Positions 62,363 to 64,000 of a stretch of 64,000 nucleotides of DNA are shown here, in pieces. The notes under the pieces were generated by a model. It worked only from the letters and a program-made list of their open reading frames with translations, searched no databases and was not told the DNA's origin. Position 1 is the first letter of the stretch. Each line of letters starts with the position of its first letter. The translations under genes were made by a program, and so were the position numbers. This DNA comes from Rhizobium sp. CF080 (GTDB taxonomy: Bacteria; Pseudomonadota; Alphaproteobacteria; Rhizobiales; Rhizobiaceae): contig NZ_AKKC02000012.1 in the NCBI RefSeq assembly GCF_000282095.2, forward strand, positions 1 through 64,000, written 5' to 3'.

Positions 62363-63382
62363 CTACGGATAGATTTTCTTGGCCAGATCCATCATCGGGC
62401 CGTATTCATTCATCTCTCGGGTGCCGAGCAGTTTTGCGCTGGCGAAGCGCTTGGATTCCGGGTCGAGCTGGTCTTCCACACCCTTGGCGACCGGCAGCAT
62501 CCACGCCTTGGCGTAGGTGACCTGCGATTCCATGTCGAGGAAGTGGTTGATGAACAGTTTTGCCGCGTTCGGATGCGGTGCATTCTTCATCATCGCGAAA
62601 TGGATCGAGACGTAGGGCACGCCTTCCGGCGGCACGATCACCTTGATCGGCAGGCCCTTCAGGTCGTTGGCGAAGGCGAACATCTGCGGCATGTAGATCG
62701 GATATTCGCCACGGGCGACGCGCTTGGCATCGTTGCGGAGGTCGCGGCTGAAGACCGGCTTGTTTTCCGCCAGCTTCTCGTTGAACGCCTGGCCGAAGGC
62801 CTTGTTGAAGACCACGAACATCGTGCCGCCGGAGCCGAGCGGGCGCATGTCGTCGGAGAGCAGTTTGCCTTTCCATTTGGGATCGGCGAGGTCCTTCCAG
62901 CTCTTCGGCTCGTCTTCCGGTTTCACCAGGCTGGTGTTGACCAGAATGCCGTAGGCCTGCAGGAAGCCCGGCACGTGGGTGTCGGTGATCTCCTTGCGCA
63001 TGTCCTCGCGGATATTGGCGACGTTCGGGATCGTGCCGAGCGGCTGGACCAGCGTGCCCTGGGTGACGCCGGTTTCGATCGAGTTCGCCGAATGCATCTG
63101 GATATCCGCGATGAAGCGGCCGGCGGCCTGTTCGGCGCGCAGGCGCTCGGTCAGTTCGCTGGCGCGCAGATCAAGCGACTCGACCTTGATGCCGTATTTC
63201 TTCTGAAAGCTTTCGGTAACGGCGAGAAAGTTCGGGGCTCCGAGCTGGGAATTGTAGACGGTGACGGTGCCTTCCTTCTTGGCGGCTTCCACCACCTTGT
63301 TCCAGTCGGCATCCTGCGCAAGCGCTGGGCTACAGAGCATCGCGCCGAGCGCGAGCCCGGCCAGTTTGGTGATGAGCGACAT
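62363..63382 (-). CDS. Iron(III)-type ABC solute-binding protein (family 1)
   Basis: A 339-residue periplasmic protein with a signal peptide (about 1-22, ending ALA). The body starts WNKVVEAAKKEGTVTVYNS, typical of the ferric-iron/thiamine/putrescine-like AfuA-type group, with LADPKWKGKLLSDD later. Many proteins of this group bind organic anions rather than iron. GGGAGG sets the start at 63382. The permease and ATPase are not in this window. It follows the Rieske gene on the same strand by 38 bases, suggesting one operon with the amidohydrolase. Confidence 0.88.
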   Translation of the reverse strand: MSLITKLAGLALGAMLCSPALAQDADWNKVVEAAKKEGTVTVYNSQLGAPNFLAVTESFQKKYGIKVESLDLRASELTERLRAEQAAGRFIADIQMHSANSIETGVTQGTLVQPLGTIPNVANIREDMRKEITDTHVPGFLQAYGILVNTSLVKPEDEPKSWKDLADPKWKGKLLSDDMRPLGSGGTMFVVFNKAFGQAFNEKLAENKPVFSRDLRNDAKRVARGEYPIYMPQMFAFANDLKGLPIKVIVPPEGVPYVSIHFAMMKNAPHPNAAKLFINHFLDMESQVTYAKAWMLPVAKGVEDQLDPESKRFASAKLLGTREMNEYGPMMDLAKKIYP

Positions 63383-63420
63383 TTTTTTCCTCCCGAGAAT
63401 ATTCGCTTGTGACAGGGTCG

Positions 63421-63834
63421 TCAGATCTCCACGATCACGTAGTCCTCGTCGATGGAGACCGGAAAGGTTTCGGCCTGGTAGGGGCCTTCGGCAAGCGCTC
63501 CGCCCTTGGCGACGGACACGTCGAAGCTCTTGACGCGGGTGCGCGCCGGATCGCACCAGGATTTGCCGGTGCGGATGTCGAATTCCCAGCCGTGCCAGGG
63601 GCAGCGGACGAGCTCGCCATGGCGCGTCATGCGGTATTTGCCGGGCTCGTCCGACTCGGCGAGGCCGACGACCTGACCTCGGCAGAGGTCGGCGCCCTCG
63701 TGCGGGCAGCGGTTGGCGATGGCGAAGAACTCGCCCTTGACGTTGAAGAGGGCGATGTCGCGGCCGGCGACCTTCACCAGCTTGGACTTGCCGATATCGA
63801 GTTCATCGACCTTGGCGATTACGTGACGGGCCAT
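63421..63834 (-). CDS. Rieske [2Fe-2S] ferredoxin-type protein
   Basis: A 137-residue protein made of one Rieske domain: Cys43-Pro-His45 (NRCPHEGADL) and Cys78-Pro-Trp-His81 (VRCPWHGWEF) bind the [2Fe-2S] cluster, and GxSW follows. Such small proteins pass electrons to oxygenases or act as ferredoxins; no oxygenase is visible, so the partner probably lies beyond the right edge or elsewhere. It starts two bases after the amidohydrolase stop. Confidence 0.9.
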   Translation of the reverse strand: MARHVIAKVDELDIGKSKLVKVAGRDIALFNVKGEFFAIANRCPHEGADLCRGQVVGLAESDEPGKYRMTRHGELVRCPWHGWEFDIRTGKSWCDPARTRVKSFDVSVAKGGALAEGPYQAETFPVSIDEDYVIVEI

Positions 63835-63836
63835 GC

Positions 63837-64000
63837 TCAGTTCAATCCATAGAAGTTGACAGCGTTTCCGGCGAAGATCGCCGCTTTTTCGGCCGCCGAC
63901 AGCGGCACCTTGAAGGCGTAGCGGGGATCGTCGAAATCCCAGTGGGGATAGTCGGTCGAGAACATCAGCCGGTCGGTGCCGATCCAGTTCAGCGTATCCG
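63837..64000 (-). CDS. Amidohydrolase family protein (C-terminal end only)
   Basis: The last 53 codons read TDRLMFSTDYPHWDFDDPRY and end in NAVNFYGLN. STDYPHWD carries the conserved Asp of Amidohydro_2 (TIM-barrel) enzymes, and the closing GNA-FY-L helix is typical. The family includes decarboxylases of aromatic acids and lactonases; most of the gene lies outside the window. TGAGCATG links its stop to the Rieske start. Confidence 0.8.
   Translation of the reverse strand, partial: DTLNWIGTDRLMFSTDYPHWDFDDPRYAFKVPLSAAEKAAIFAGNAVNFYGLN

Overview
The window is GC-rich, densely packed DNA from an alphaproteobacterium, most likely a member of the Rhizobiaceae (Rhizobium/Agrobacterium/Ensifer group). 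The strongest support is the chvE-gguA-gguB-gguC sugar locus, the hpd/lrp/fahA/maiA homogentisate locus, and the very high density of ABC and TRAP importers paired with LysR, GntR, TetR, MarR and Lrp regulators. I see no rRNA, tRNA, CRISPR array, phage gene or insertion sequence. The absence of housekeeping genes suits a catabolic section of a chromosome, chromid or megaplasmid, but the replicon cannot be decided from this window.

Layout. 1-4425: a truncated metallophosphoesterase, a TetR regulator, a small conserved-looking protein, a secreted DUF922 protein and a divergent EamA exporter/LysR pair. 4495-13126: a divergent regulon. Leftward lie a creatininase-family hydrolase, an oligopeptide-type ABC importer and a NodB-fold deacetylase. 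Rightward lie a MarR regulator, the solute-binding protein and an isoaspartyl peptidase/asparaginase. Two copies of a palindrome sit between the arms. 13200-16834: tyrosine/homogentisate catabolism (hpd, lrp, fahA, maiA), in which hmgA survives only as a frameshifted 3' scrap. 16831-21631: a TetR regulator, a complete TRAP transporter and a shikimate/quinate dehydrogenase-like enzyme. 21641-30620: an eight-gene leftward operon, mostly coupled by stop/start overlaps: a second oligopeptide-type importer with a creatininase-family protein, an RraA-like protein, gamma-glutamyltransferase and N-formylglutamate amidohydrolase. A LysR gene diverges from it.

30745-33556: LysR, a GlcG/HbpS-like protein and an M20 peptidase. 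33562-47003: sugar oxidation and uptake. A ytfQRT-yjfF type importer with a GntR regulator diverges from gguC, an L-arabinose/D-galactose 1-dehydrogenase, a sugar-acid dehydratase, chvE, gguA and gguB. 47142-50928: a heterodimeric ABC exporter with one degenerate ATP site. 51252-52808: a two-domain ring-cleaving dioxygenase/esterase fusion. 52809-58935: a third oligopeptide-type importer operon ending in a class V aminotransferase. 59082-62225: a TetR regulator diverging from a KAS II/thiolase pair. 62363-64000: an iron(III)-type binding protein, a Rieske ferredoxin and the end of an amidohydrolase.

Most of the window follows one plan: a regulator, a high-affinity importer and a few dedicated enzymes, repeated for different nutrients (peptide or amide compounds three times, sugars twice, an organic acid by TRAP). 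The items that most deserve follow-up are the hmgA deletion remnant beside otherwise intact pathway genes, the two amide/peptide operons built on the same logic but with altered active-site residues, and the KAS II/thiolase pair with its own TetR operator.
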